Below are positions 1 through 8,938 of a stretch of 64,000 nt of DNA, in pieces. The DNA comes from Salinibaculum rarum (GTDB taxonomy: Archaea; Halobacteriota; Halobacteria; Halobacteriales; Haloarculaceae), in the NCBI RefSeq assembly GCF_030505615.1, contig NZ_CP129992.1:2790001-2854000 (forward strand), given 5' to 3'. Numbering within the stretch: position 1 is the stretch's first letter; the number at the start of each line of letters is the position of its first letter. The translations under genes were made by a program, and so were the position numbers. Under the pieces are notes generated by a model, which was given only the letters and a program-made list of their open reading frames with translations, ran no database searches and was not told the DNA's origin.

Positions 1-1880
1 CCGGGAAAGGCTCCGAGGAGATAGCGAGCGAAGCAATCTCGGCCGGCGTCACCGAGTACCTCCAGAAAGGGACGGCAACGGAACAGTACACGGTCCTGGC
101 GAATCGTATTGAGCGTGCCGTCAGCGAACGGCGCGCCAAAGTACGACAGGCCGAGACCGAGCGGCGGTTTGCGACGCTCGTCGAGAACCTTCCCGGGATG
201 GCCTACCGCTGCCGGAACGAACCGGGCTGGCCGATGGAGTCGGTCAGCAACGGCTGTGAGGAGTTGACCGGCTACACCGCAGACCAGCTCGAATCCGGCG
301 CGGTCAACTGGGGCGAGGAGATTCTCCACCCCGACGACCGCGATGAGATGTGGGACGCAGTCCAGCGAGTGCTCGACGGCGAAGAGACCTTCCAGGTGAC
401 CTACCGCATCCGGCGAGCAGACGGCGAGGTGCGCTGGTGCTGGGAGCGAGGGCAACTCGTCGAAAACAGCGACCACGAGGAAGTCCTCGAAGGATTCATC
501 ACCGACATCACGCCGCGGAAACGCCGCGAACAGGAGTTACAGGCAGAGCGGGAGTTCACAGAGAGTGCGCTCAACGCACTCGACGATATGTTCTTCGTCG
601 TCGACGCCGAGAGTGGGCGCTTTGTCCGCTGGAACGACCACGTCCCGGAGCGGACCGGCTACGCGGAGAGTGAACTGGCGACGATACAGGTCATAGAGCT
701 CATCGCGCCAGACCACCACAGGCGGGTCAAGGAGGCAATCGCGACGACAACTGACGGTACCATCACAGTCGAGGCCGACATCGTCACCGCCACAGGAACG
801 CGCATCCCCCACGAGTTTCGTGGGACCGTGATAACCGACAGCGACGGTGACGCCCGGCTCGTCGGCGTCGGGCGTGACGTGACCGAGCGACAGGAACGCG
901 AGACGGAACTCCAGCGCTACGAGACGGTCGTCCAGGCCGTCGGCGACCCGGTGTACGCTCTCGACGAGGACGGTACCATCACCTTCGTCAACGACGCGAT
1001 GGAGGAGATGACCGGGTACGACGCGGAGACGATGATCGGGAGCCACATCCGGAGTATCTTCGGCGCGGACGGCGTCGATGTCGGGCGCGACCAGATTCGG
1101 CTGTTGCTCAAAGACCCAGAGCGGCGAGCGACGACCTTCGAGGTGACCGTCGAGACGCGGGAGGATGACCGGATTCCCTGCGAGGTCCACATCGCGCTCC
1201 TGCCGACGGCAGACGGGACCTTCCAGGGAACCGCTGGCACCATCCGCGACATCGAGGAGCGAAAGGAACGCGAAGAGCGTCTCGAACAGTTTGCCAGTGT
1301 CGTCTCCCACGACCTCCGGGGGCCACTGAACGTCATCCTCGGCAGAGTCGACATGCTGAGAGAGAGTCAGGACAGCGACGAACTGGAAACGATTGCCGAC
1401 GCGGCAACGCGGATGGAAAATCTCATCGAGGACCTGCTGACGCTCGCACGACAGGGACAGACCGTCGGGGAGCGAGAGCAGGTCTCGTTGTGGAGTGTCG
1501 TCGAGCGCGCCTGGCAATCGGTCACGGCGTCGGAGGCGACGCTCGAAAGCGACGTCTCGGCGACCGTCGAAGCCGACCCCGCTCGGCTCCGCGAGCTCCT
1601 CGAGAATCTGTTTCACAACAGCGTCGAGCACGGCGCAGACGACGTGACCATCACTGTCGACGACCTGGCAGACAGAGCGGGATTCTACGTCGCAGACGAC
1701 GGCCCGGGGATTCCCGAGGAAAAGCGTGCGGCGGTCTTCGACCACGGCTACACGACCAACAACGAGGGGACCGGCTTCGGGCTCACAATCGTCAAGCGCA
1801 TCGCCGACGCCCACGGCTGGTCGGTCGTCGTCACCGAGAGCGAGGACGGCGGCGCACGGTTCGAGTTCCAGACGGGGTGA
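1..1880 (+). CDS. REC-PAS-PAS-PAS sensor histidine kinase, 5' end outside window
   Basis: The reading frame is open from base 3, so the N-terminus lies left of the window; 625 residues are visible. The first ~40 residues match the end of a response-regulator receiver domain (EYLQKG signature, then an amphipathic helix). Three PAS domains follow (about residues 55-165, 172-290 and 295-410), then HisKA with the phospho-acceptor in SHDLRGPL (His near 436) and an HATPase domain with N box (NLFHNSVEHG), DDGPGIP and GTGFGL. There are no membrane segments, so this is probably a cytoplasmic sensor receiving a phosphate or redox/ligand signal through REC and PAS. The first ATG (198) is internal and should not be taken as the start. 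It ends directly against the convergent VTT gene. Confidence 0.93.
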   Translation, partial: GKGSEEIASEAISAGVTEYLQKGTATEQYTVLANRIERAVSERRAKVRQAETERRFATLVENLPGMAYRCRNEPGWPMESVSNGCEELTGYTADQLESGAVNWGEEILHPDDRDEMWDAVQRVLDGEETFQVTYRIRRADGEVRWCWERGQLVENSDHEEVLEGFITDITPRKRREQELQAEREFTESALNALDDMFFVVDAESGRFVRWNDHVPERTGYAESELATIQVIELIAPDHHRRVKEAIATTTDGTITVEADIVTATGTRIPHEFRGTVITDSDGDARLVGVGRDVTERQERETELQRYETVVQAVGDPVYALDEDGTITFVNDAMEEMTGYDAETMIGSHIRSIFGADGVDVGRDQIRLLLKDPERRATTFEVTVETREDDRIPCEVHIALLPTADGTFQGTAGTIRDIEERKEREERLEQFASVVSHDLRGPLNVILGRVDMLRESQDSDELETIADAATRMENLIEDLLTLARQGQTVGEREQVSLWSVVERAWQSVTASEATLESDVSATVEADPARLRELLENLFHNSVEHGADDVTITVDDLADRAGFYVADDGPGIPEEKRAAVFDHGYTTNNEGTGFGLTIVKRIADAHGWSVVVTESEDGGARFEFQTG

Positions 1881-2534
1881 TTACTCGGGCTGTGGTTCCC
1901 GGAGGCGGCTGTACAGCGGTCCGGAGAGAACGATGACGCCCAGACCCGCGATTGCCAGCACCGCGGCCGGACTGAGCGTGAAGCCGGTCACCGACAGCGT
2001 CCGCATCGAATCACCAGCCAGCACCGTCACCAGCGCCCACGGGACCTCACCGAAGAGCGTCCCGGTCAGAAAGGCCCCGAGCGAGACGTTCGAGAGACCC
2101 GAGGCGTACGAAATCGGGTCGCCGGGAATCGGCGAGAGTCGCGCCACGAGCACGCCGCGGGTCTCTCCAACCGCATCCGTGAGCCGCCGGCCGGTGTCGG
2201 CGACAGAGCCAAACAGTCCCACGTCGCTTCTGACATAGCGGGCGACGGCGAAGGGTGGCAACCCCGAGACGGCCGCACCGGCGATGGCAATCGGGACGGC
2301 GACGACCGGTCCGTAGACGTACCCCAGCACGAGCGCAATCGAACTGACCGGCCACAACAAGAATGGACGGACGAGATACACCGCAACCAGCGCCAGCGCG
2401 AACTGTCCGGGATGTGTCGCCAGATGCTCTAGCTTCGTGACGACGCCGGCCGGCGAGAACAGCACGGCCGCTACGAGCGCAACAGCACCCAAACAGGCCA
2501 TCCCGAGAACCTGCCGACGAGTCGCACGCTCCAT
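1881..2534 (-). CDS. TVP38/TMEM64 (VTT/DedA-like) membrane protein
   Basis: 217 residues, mostly hydrophobic: one N-terminal helix, then the VTT core with the YVYGP...A.AG segment, a GLPPFAVARY re-entrant-like stretch and the conserved RLSPIPGDPISYASGL motif, followed by two more helices. Members of this family are polytopic membrane proteins linked to lipid scrambling or small-molecule transport; the substrate here cannot be told. The start ATG is at 2534 and the stop abuts the stop of the upstream kinase with no spacer. It is divergent from the small zinc-ribbon protein at 2594. Confidence 0.85.
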   Translation of the reverse strand: MERATRRQVLGMACLGAVALVAAVLFSPAGVVTKLEHLATHPGQFALALVAVYLVRPFLLWPVSSIALVLGYVYGPVVAVPIAIAGAAVSGLPPFAVARYVRSDVGLFGSVADTGRRLTDAVGETRGVLVARLSPIPGDPISYASGLSNVSLGAFLTGTLFGEVPWALVTVLAGDSMRTLSVTGFTLSPAAVLAIAGLGVIVLSGPLYSRLREPQPE

Positions 2535-2593
2535 CTACAACTATTTCCAACCCGTGCCGGCAAACTCTTTGTGGTCGTCGCCGAACTGCGCGT

Positions 2594-2947
2594 GTGGACG
2601 AGCGAGTGCAACTCGGCGTGGAACTACTCGCCCACCTCGAGTGCGAGGAGCTACCGCTCAGTGACGCGATGGACCGGGTGGAGACGATCACGACGGACCC
2701 ACATCTCACCCGCGAGATTCTCGACACCGCGGAGATGCGGGGACTCCTCGACCGGGAGGACGGCCTCGTCAGACCCAGCGGCGGCGTCTACGTCAGTTTC
2801 GACAGTGAAGTCGTTCAGCGTGAGGGGGAGTTCACCTGCAAGCGCTGTGGCGCCGACATCTCGACGGGCCATTTCATCCAGTTCGACGCCGCCGAACACG
2901 GCCCGTTTGGCTCGTCGTGTATCCGAAAAGTGACCGGCCGGGAGTAA
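2594..2947 (+). CDS. small winged-helix/zinc-ribbon protein (DUF5830-like)
   Basis: 117 residues with a GTG start. The N-terminal two thirds (ELLAHLECEELPLSDAMDRVE...REILDTAEMRGLLDREDG) look like a MarR-type winged helix. The C-terminus carries CKRCGADIS...SSCIRK, a CxxC plus a later Cys typical of a small zinc ribbon. From memory it matches the haloarchaeal family annotated DUF5830 (MarR-like). A DNA-binding role is inferred, not shown. It has its own short upstream region and is convergent with the gene at 2964 (16 bp gap). Confidence 0.75.
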   Translation: MDERVQLGVELLAHLECEELPLSDAMDRVETITTDPHLTREILDTAEMRGLLDREDGLVRPSGGVYVSFDSEVVQREGEFTCKRCGADISTGHFIQFDAAEHGPFGSSCIRKVTGRE

Positions 2948-2963
2948 CGGGGCCGTCCGAAAC

Positions 2964-4070
2964 TCACCGGCCGCGGCGGAGTTCCTCGATGAGCTGGTCG
3001 ACTTTCTCGTCGTTTTCCTCGAGTCGCTCGCTGTGCTCGCGGAGAAGTTGGTTCTGGCGTTTGACCGCCGCTGTCAGCGTCGACAATTGCTCTTTGATTG
3101 CATCGATGTCCGCATCGTCGACGCCACCGGTGTCGGTCGGTGGGACCGGTTGGTCTGGCGACCCGCCAGCCGCTCCCGTCGTCGGGTCGCCCGGCGACGG
3201 TCCCGACTGTCGTTGCTCCCCGCCGGTCGCTGTCGACGACTGCCCCGAGTCGTCCGGTGCAGGTGCCGACGGTTGGTCGGACTGGTCCAGCGACGAGTCG
3301 CCGCCACTCGCCGACTCACTGGCGCTGTCAGGGTCGCTCTCGGAACTGACGAGCGGCGAGATACCGTCGTCGAGTTCGAGCCCCCTCGAGGCAGTCGAGG
3401 AGTCCTCGGTCGAGGCGTCGGCGTCGTCTGTCTGCTCGCCGAGTTGTGCTGCGAGTTGCTCGAGCGAGTCGACGTCGTAGTAGGCACACAGTGTCTGTGT
3501 CAGTGCCTGCTCGACCTGTGGTGCTTCGTCGGACGGTGCCTTGATGCGCTGGGGCCGGCCGTCGACGGTGAGGATTATCTGTGTCGCGACACTCCCCTCC
3601 TCGAAGTCGAGCGCAGTCACGTCGTCGTAGTCGAAGACTTCGAAGTCGCTGTCCCAGACGGGTGTGCCGATGTGTTTGACCAGGCGCGATTCGGTGACCA
3701 CGAGCGTGAGTTCGCTAAACTGGAAGACCCCGGCGACGGACTCGTCGTCCCCGGCGACACCGGCGACACGGAGGATACCCTGCATGAGAATCTGCAAGAG
3801 CGTCTCTGCCCGGTCCCGGGGTACCTTGAACTCCTTCGTGCCGTCGACGTATGTCAGGCTGAACTTCGCGTTTCGCCGCCCGACAGAGAGGTTCAGGCGC
3901 TCGACGTCGTGAGAGTAGGCGGACACAGACTCGTCGCTCAACAGGCCCTCTCCCCGGTAGAGGATCGTCCGTGTCGGCGTCACGCAGATGACGTCCTCGT
4001 CACCGAGGTTGACCGTCGCCTCGATGGACTCGCCATCCAGGCGTTCCCGCACGAGGTTCGGAATTTCCAT
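2964..4070 (-). CDS. PH-like domain protein with acidic linker and coiled coil (DUF7115-like)
   Basis: 368 residues in three parts. Residues 1-~200 hold two beta-rich, PH-like repeats (CVTPTRTILYRGEGLLSDESV and LVVTESRLVKHIG...YDDVTALDFEEG). A Ser/Thr/Asp/Pro/Gly-rich disordered linker follows (~215-310). The last ~55 residues are a predicted coiled coil (LSTLTAAVKRQNQLLREH). No signal peptide or membrane helix. I recall this architecture as haloarchaeal DUF7115; function unknown. A TATA box sits 24-30 nt before the ATG, suggesting a leaderless transcript, and a 14-bp palindrome lies next to it. Confidence 0.8.
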   Translation of the reverse strand: MEIPNLVRERLDGESIEATVNLGDEDVICVTPTRTILYRGEGLLSDESVSAYSHDVERLNLSVGRRNAKFSLTYVDGTKEFKVPRDRAETLLQILMQGILRVAGVAGDDESVAGVFQFSELTLVVTESRLVKHIGTPVWDSDFEVFDYDDVTALDFEEGSVATQIILTVDGRPQRIKAPSDEAPQVEQALTQTLCAYYDVDSLEQLAAQLGEQTDDADASTEDSSTASRGLELDDGISPLVSSESDPDSASESASGGDSSLDQSDQPSAPAPDDSGQSSTATGGEQRQSGPSPGDPTTGAAGGSPDQPVPPTDTGGVDDADIDAIKEQLSTLTAAVKRQNQLLREHSERLEENDEKVDQLIEELRRGR

Positions 4071-4093
4071 GCTGGGTTGTTCCCGTGCGAAGG

Positions 4094-4120
4094 TATAAAT
4101 CCGCGGGCTGGTCGACCAGC
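4094..4120 (-). promoter_or_regulatory. TATA box plus 14-bp palindrome before the PH-like gene
   Basis: On the minus strand, ATTTATA occupies 4094-4100, 24-30 nt from the ATG at 4070, the usual spacing for a leaderless haloarchaeal promoter. Immediately upstream of the TATA box (4107-4120) is the perfect palindrome GCTGGTCGACCAGC, where a repressor or activator could contact the BRE region. It also lies 47 bp before the divergent thiolase start, so it could serve both genes. The regulator is unknown. Confidence 0.55.
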
Positions 4121-4166
4121 GACCAGCGGCCGAACAGTCATCCCACAGGCCGTCGTTGGTAGACCT

Positions 4167-5348
4167 ATGCAGGAGGCGTACATCGTCGACGCGGTTCGGA
4201 CGCCGTTTGGCAAGCGGGATGGGTCACTCCGGGACACCCACCCCCAGGACCTGGCCGCCGAACCACTGCTGGCACTGGAGCGGCGCAACGGATTCGACGG
4301 TGGAGAAACCGTCGAAGACGCCATCTACGGCTGTGTCGGCCCCGTCGACGAACAGGGGTTGAACATCGGGCGACTGGCGCCGATGGTCGCCGGCTGGGGC
4401 GAAGACGTTCCCGGCGTCCAGCTCAACCGGATGTGCGGGTCGGGCCAGCAGGCCGTCAACTTCGCGGCTGGCCAGATTCGGGGCGGTATGGCCGACGTCC
4501 TCGTCGCGGGCGGTGTCGAACACATGACGCGCGTGCCGCTGGGCAGTGACACGCCCGGCGAGCAAAACAGCTACGCCGACGACACCGGCGTCTCGGAGAC
4601 GTACTTCGAGCACTTCGAGGAACTGACCACGCAGGGAGAGGGCGCAGAGCGCATCGCCGAGGAGTGGGGCCTCTCGCGGGAAGACTGCGACGAGATTGCC
4701 GTCGACTCCCAGCACCGCTGGGGCGAGGCAGACGCCGCCGGCCACCACGACGAACAGGTCGTCCCCGTCGAGACGACACTCGACGGCGAGGGAATCGTCC
4801 TCGAACGGGACGAACACCCGCGACCAGAGACCGACATGGAGACGCTGAGTGACCTGCCGCTGGTCGTGCGCGAGGAAGGCGACGGCGTCGTCCACGCCGG
4901 CAACGCGTCGGGCATCGTCGACGGTGCGGCGGCAACACTGGTCGCATCGGGTGCGGCCTGCGAGCGACACGGCTGGGACCCCATCGCGCGAATCGTGGAT
5001 TCTCACGTCGTCGGTGTCGACCCGATGACGATGCTCACCGGTCCGATTCCGGCGACCGACGAGTTACTCGCCGAGAACGGACTGTCCGTCGAGGACATCG
5101 ACCGCTTCGAGGTCAACGAAGCCTTCGCCTCTGTCATCGGCGCGTGGCTGGCCGAGACGGGCGCCGACTGGGAACGGACGAACGTCTGGGGCGGCGCTAT
5201 CGCCCACGGCCACCCGCTCGGCGCGACCGGCGCGGCACTCCTCGGAAAACTCCCGTACCAACTGGACGCGTGTGACGGCCGGTATGGCCTCTGTACGATG
5301 TGTATCGGCTTCGGACAGGGTATCGCGACACTCGTCGAAAACATCTGA
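4167..5348 (+). CDS. thiolase family protein (acetyl-CoA acetyltransferase)
   Basis: 393 residues. The thiolase fold is complete: the nucleophilic Cys90 in NRMCGSGQQAVNFAAGQI, the NASGIVDGAAA loop, VNEAFA, the His of GGAIAHGHPLGATG and the C-terminal CTMCIGFGQG Cys. It either cleaves 3-ketoacyl-CoA in beta-oxidation or condenses acetyl-CoA (PHB/isoprenoid route); sequence alone does not decide. The reading frame stays open far upstream, but the ATG at 4167 gives the canonical N-terminus (EAYIVDAVRTPFGK). With the HCDH-ECH and acyl-CoA dehydrogenase genes downstream it makes a scattered beta-oxidation set. Confidence 0.92.
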   Translation: MQEAYIVDAVRTPFGKRDGSLRDTHPQDLAAEPLLALERRNGFDGGETVEDAIYGCVGPVDEQGLNIGRLAPMVAGWGEDVPGVQLNRMCGSGQQAVNFAAGQIRGGMADVLVAGGVEHMTRVPLGSDTPGEQNSYADDTGVSETYFEHFEELTTQGEGAERIAEEWGLSREDCDEIAVDSQHRWGEADAAGHHDEQVVPVETTLDGEGIVLERDEHPRPETDMETLSDLPLVVREEGDGVVHAGNASGIVDGAAATLVASGAACERHGWDPIARIVDSHVVGVDPMTMLTGPIPATDELLAENGLSVEDIDRFEVNEAFASVIGAWLAETGADWERTNVWGGAIAHGHPLGATGAALLGKLPYQLDACDGRYGLCTMCIGFGQGIATLVENI

Positions 5349-5363
5349 GAGGGGACTCGGCAA

Positions 5364-7508
5364 TTAGTCGAGTTCCTGCTCGATGACCGACCGCAGGTCC
5401 CGAATCGCTCCGGCGGCGAGTTCGACCTCGGTTCCGCCGACGTCGACGTCCAGCGTTCCGCTATCGTCTGCTGTGCCGATTTCGACGACGGGCGCGATAC
5501 CCTCGAAGGAATCACGAACTGCATCGGGGTCGCTCGTCTCGACGACGACGCGACCGGCCTGTTCGTGGAACAGGTGAGCGGCGTCCGGCAGCGACACGTC
5601 GACACCGGAGTCCTCGTGGACCATCTCTGCAAGCGAGACCGCGAGGCCACCATGACTCACGTCGTGGGTTGCCAGTGTCGACTCGAAATCCGCCACCTCA
5701 GCCAGTGTCTCGACGAAGCCGGCCGGCTCGTCGGGGAGTTCGGGGAAGCGGTCCGTTCCGCCCTCCTGTGCGAGCAGCTCCGACCCGCCGAGTCGCGCCT
5801 CCGCTTCGTCGGCCAGCGGCAGGTCGCCGACGACGAGCAGAGACCCCTCACCGGCCAGTTCGAGCGGTGGTGAGTCGTACCCGTCTTTCGTGCCCACGAA
5901 GGCAAGCGTCGGCGTTGGCGGAATCGGACCGGTCGGGGAGTCGTTGTACAGCGAGACGTTCCCGCCGACGACGGGCGCCGACAGCGTCTCGCACATATCG
6001 GCGAGACCGTCGACGACTCCTTTGAAGCCGCCGTACACGTCCGGCTTCTCCGGATTGCCGCCGTTGAGACAGTCCACGGCCGCAAGCGGTGTCGCGCCCT
6101 TCGCAGCGACGTTGGTCGCGTTCTCCAGTGCGACAGCGCGGGCACCCTCGTACGGTGCGGCGTCGGTCCAGTTGGGGTCTGCGCCGGCCGAGTAAGCCAG
6201 TCCGGTTTCTGCCTCCCGCACGGCCAGGATTGCGGCGTCGTCTCCGGGACGGCGGGCGGTCCGGACCTGAACCTCGTGGTCGTACTGGCGGTAGACCCAG
6301 CGTTTCGAGGCGCAGTTCGGACTGCCGACGACGGTTTCGACGGCATCGGCGACGTCAATATCCGGAAGGTCACGGTCTGGCTGGGTCGACTCCTCGGCAG
6401 GCAGGTCGTTCATCGGCGCGCCTTCCCCGAGGAAGTGACCGTCGGCGTCGACGACAGTTTCGCCCTCGAAGGTACAGACGTAGTTGCCCTCGGTGACCTC
6501 GCCGATGACCGAACAGCCAAGATCGTATCGCTCTGCAATCTCTTCGACGCGCTCGACGTTGTCGGGGTCGACCTCGTAGGCCATCCGCTCCTGGGATTCG
6601 GCGAGGAGAATCTCCAGGGCGTTCATATTGGGTTCGCGCTGGTGGACCCGCTCGAGGTCGATACGGGCGCCGAGGCCGCCCTTGGCGACCATCTCGGAGG
6701 TTGCACCGCCCAGACCGGCAGCGCCGAGGTCACGCGCCGACTCGACGAGATTCTCGTCGAGGAGTGCCTCGTTGGCTTCGATGAGGAGCTTCTCCGTGTA
6801 CGGGTCGCCCACCTGCACTGCGGGGCGGTCCTCAGTTTCGGCGTCTTCGGAAAGGTCCTCGCTGGCAAAGGAGGCTCCGCCGAGGCCGTCGCGACCGGTA
6901 CCGTTGCCGACGAGCACGAGTTTGTTGCCGGGTTCCTGGGCGACGGCGGTCACTAGACGGTTCGGGTCGTCGATGAGGCCGATACACGAGACGTTCACGA
7001 GCGGGTTGCCCTCGTAATCGTCGTGGAACGCGACGCTTCCCGAGACCGTCGGGACGCCGATGCAGTTGCCGTAGTGGCTGATGCCATCGACGACCCCTTC
7101 GAAGAGATAGCGGGAGTGTTCGCGGTCGAAATCACCGAAATAGAGGCTGTCCGCGAGCGCGATGGGGTAGGCACCCATCGAGAGCGTGTCACGGACGATA
7201 CCGCCGACGCCCGTCGCGGCGCCGTCGACGGGGTCGACGTAGGAGGGGTGGTTGTGGCTCTCGATACCCATCGTGATGTAGACGTCCTCGCTGTCCTCGT
7301 CGGTCGGAAGCGCAATCACCGCGGCGTCGTCGCCGGGGCCGACGACGACTTGCTCGCCCTCCGACTCGAACGCAGAGAGGAGCGGTCGTGAGGAGCGATA
7401 CGCGCAGTGTTCGCTCCAGAGATTCTCGAAGAGCGCGGCCTCGGCCGGCGTCGGTTCGCGGCCGAGTTCCGCTTCGATGAGTTCACGGTCCGAATCGGCC
7501 AGAGTCAT
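5364..7508 (-). CDS. purL: phosphoribosylformylglycinamidine synthase subunit PurL
   Basis: 714 residues, normal for the small PurL that works with separate PurS and PurQ. It catalyses the ATP-dependent amidation of FGAR in purine synthesis. Visible motifs are [16 protein letters not shown] near the N-terminus, [27 protein letters not shown], the [14 protein letters not shown] segment and the second-half [12 protein letters not shown] and [16 protein letters not shown]. The start ATG at 7508 has a TATA-like element 23-32 nt upstream. PurQ and PurS are not in the window; purF lies 15 kb away. Confidence 0.97.
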   Translation of the reverse strand: MTLADSDRELIEAELGREPTPAEAALFENLWSEHCAYRSSRPLLSAFESEGEQVVVGPGDDAAVIALPTDEDSEDVYITMGIESHNHPSYVDPVDGAATGVGGIVRDTLSMGAYPIALADSLYFGDFDREHSRYLFEGVVDGISHYGNCIGVPTVSGSVAFHDDYEGNPLVNVSCIGLIDDPNRLVTAVAQEPGNKLVLVGNGTGRDGLGGASFASEDLSEDAETEDRPAVQVGDPYTEKLLIEANEALLDENLVESARDLGAAGLGGATSEMVAKGGLGARIDLERVHQREPNMNALEILLAESQERMAYEVDPDNVERVEEIAERYDLGCSVIGEVTEGNYVCTFEGETVVDADGHFLGEGAPMNDLPAEESTQPDRDLPDIDVADAVETVVGSPNCASKRWVYRQYDHEVQVRTARRPGDDAAILAVREAETGLAYSAGADPNWTDAAPYEGARAVALENATNVAAKGATPLAAVDCLNGGNPEKPDVYGGFKGVVDGLADMCETLSAPVVGGNVSLYNDSPTGPIPPTPTLAFVGTKDGYDSPPLELAGEGSLLVVGDLPLADEAEARLGGSELLAQEGGTDRFPELPDEPAGFVETLAEVADFESTLATHDVSHGGLAVSLAEMVHEDSGVDVSLPDAAHLFHEQAGRVVVETSDPDAVRDSFEGIAPVVEIGTADDSGTLDVDVGGTEVELAAGAIRDLRSVIEQELD

Positions 7509-7530
7509 TACTGCGTCCTTGCCACAGGCC

Positions 7531-7540
7531 GGCTAAATCC
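7531..7540 (-). promoter_or_regulatory. TATA box of purL
   Basis: Minus-strand GGATTTAGCC sits 23-32 nt before the purL ATG, the spacing that gives a leaderless mRNA in haloarchaea. Confidence 0.45.
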
Positions 7541-7724
7541 CTTTCCATGCGCAACTGAACTCTCCCGCGGACAGTGTCCAGTCAGAGCCAACCGTGAGTA
7601 TCGCCTCAGAGACGGTGATATACCGGCCACTGTCTCGTCTGCCAGTGGGAGCCGACGCGGGCTACGGCCACCCCGAACGTGTTCGGGAGAGGGGACTGGG
7701 AGATGGAAGAGAAAGGTCACCCGT

Positions 7725-7958
7725 ATGCCAGCAGAGACACTCGACCTGCGAGACGTGCCACCACCCGAGCGCCATCCGAAGATTCACAACGCCTTCGCGG
7801 CGCTCGACAGTGGCGAGACGCTCCAGATAATCAACGACCACGAGCCGCGGCCGCTGTTCTACGAGATGAAAGCCGAGGTCGAAGCGTTCGACGCCGAGAA
7901 CTACGCCGTCGAACAGCGCGACGACGAGGAGTTCGTCGCCACGCTCCCCAAACAGTGA
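7725..7958 (+). CDS. DUF2249 domain protein
   Basis: 77 residues forming a complete DUF2249 domain: LDLRDVPPPERHPKIHNAF, the ALDSGETLQIINDHEPRPLFYEM core and a C-terminal VEQRDDEEFVATL strand. DUF2249 proteins are small TusA-like folds often found next to denitrification, hemerythrin or cupin genes; the activity is not established. The ATG at 7725 was chosen because upstream codons are non-homologous in character. Its TGA overlaps the GTG of the following cupin gene (GTGA), so the two are probably translated together. Confidence 0.88.
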   Translation: MPAETLDLRDVPPPERHPKIHNAFAALDSGETLQIINDHEPRPLFYEMKAEVEAFDAENYAVEQRDDEEFVATLPKQ

Positions 7959-8245
7959 TACAGACCGCAACGCTCGCAGAGTTCGACGCCGACGGCCGCA
8001 CGCCGGTCTTTGAGGACCCCCAAACGGTCCATCTCGGCCTGAAAGCCGGCGACAGCGTCCCGCCACACACCCACCCAGGGGAGTGGATTCTCTTCGTCGT
8101 ACAGGAGGGTGCCATCGAGTTGACCGTCGGCGAGGAGACGGCGACGCTCTCTGCCGGGTCAGTCGCGCAGTTCGACGGCGACGCCGACATCGCCGTCGAG
8201 GCACGAGAAGACTCGCGGGCACTGGTCGTGCTCACCGACCAGTAG
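7955..8245 (+). CDS. small cupin domain protein
   Basis: 96 residues starting at GTG 7955, inside the stop region of the DUF2249 gene (4-nt overlap). A single-domain cupin: motif 1 PPHTHPGEWILFVVQEGAIEL, then EETATLSAGSVAQFDGDADIAVEA. The His pair and Glu give a plausible metal site. Coupling to DUF2249 suggests a shared job, perhaps sulfur, nitrogen-oxide or metal chemistry (inference). An upstream ATG in the same frame would overlap the DUF2249 gene extensively and is unlikely. Confidence 0.85.
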   Translation: MIQTATLAEFDADGRTPVFEDPQTVHLGLKAGDSVPPHTHPGEWILFVVQEGAIELTVGEETATLSAGSVAQFDGDADIAVEAREDSRALVVLTDQ

Positions 8246-8247
8246 CG

Positions 8248-8538
8248 TTACTCGTCGCCGAACAGTTCCATCGCCAAAGCCACAGACTCCGAGTCTACGT
8301 TCCCGGACTGGGCGGCCTCGAGGTGCGCTTCTGGCACTGCGAGTATCGACTCCGTGAGACGGCGCGCCAACTCGCGGACGACCGCCACCTCTCGTGAGGT
8401 CAGGTCACGGCGCGCACGCAGGCGGTCCAGGGCGCGTTCCTGTTCGGCGTGCCGGATTCGTCTTCCCCGGTTTCGGATTCGCGCCGTCGCGTCTTCGACA
8501 TCCGGGTCGGCCCCATCGTCGACGCCTGTCTCACTCAT
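8248..8538 (-). CDS. stand-alone glutamyl-tRNA reductase dimerisation-like domain protein
   Basis: 96 residues. The middle (RRIRHAEQERALDRLRARRDLTSREVAVVRELARRLTESIL) is a long helical hairpin that resembles the C-terminal dimerisation domain of glutamyl-tRNA reductase (HemA), including the LTRRL..ILH-like end; no catalytic or NADPH domain is present. It could modulate HemA or simply be a helical dimer. It is convergent with the cupin gene (2-bp gap). Confidence is moderate because the match is from pattern memory. Confidence 0.65.
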   Translation of the reverse strand: MSETGVDDGADPDVEDATARIRNRGRRIRHAEQERALDRLRARRDLTSREVAVVRELARRLTESILAVPEAHLEAAQSGNVDSESVALAMELFGDE

Positions 8539-8687
8539 ATCGAAGTCACCACCATGTCTCTCGTCTTTCCAGTTTCGTACCCGACTGCTAGCATAGTCGC
8601 CGGTTCGGCCTGCGTCGGGCCAACACCTGTCCCGAATGTGTTCGGAACCGCATGCAGCGTTGCTGTGTGGTTTTGTTCTCCTGAAAA

Positions 8688-8793
<106 letters not shown>

Positions 8794-8817
8794 GCATTCG
8801 AGAATGTGACCCTGGCA

Positions 8818-8825
8818 GTAATAAA
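8818..8825 (-). promoter_or_regulatory. TATA box of tRNA-Glu
   Basis: Minus-strand TTTATTAC lies 25-32 nt upstream of the tRNA 5' end, so transcription would begin at or just before the mature 5' end. Confidence 0.6.
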
Positions 8826-8938
8826 CCCTGTCTTTCGGAAGTCCGTTGGTACGCGCTGTCATGTGATTCGACACCGCAGTACTGCAGGTGGGACGACGCG
8901 GCTACGGAAAAAGAGGGTCGGAATCGTGGTGTCTGCGC

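Noticed and set aside
537..1814. 425-codon frame antisense to the first kinase
   Set aside because: Low-complexity shadow of the kinase codons with no recognisable domain or promoter.
3033..4166. N-terminal extension of the thiolase frame
   Set aside because: The extension is antisense to the PH-like gene; the thiolase family start fits ATG 4167 exactly.
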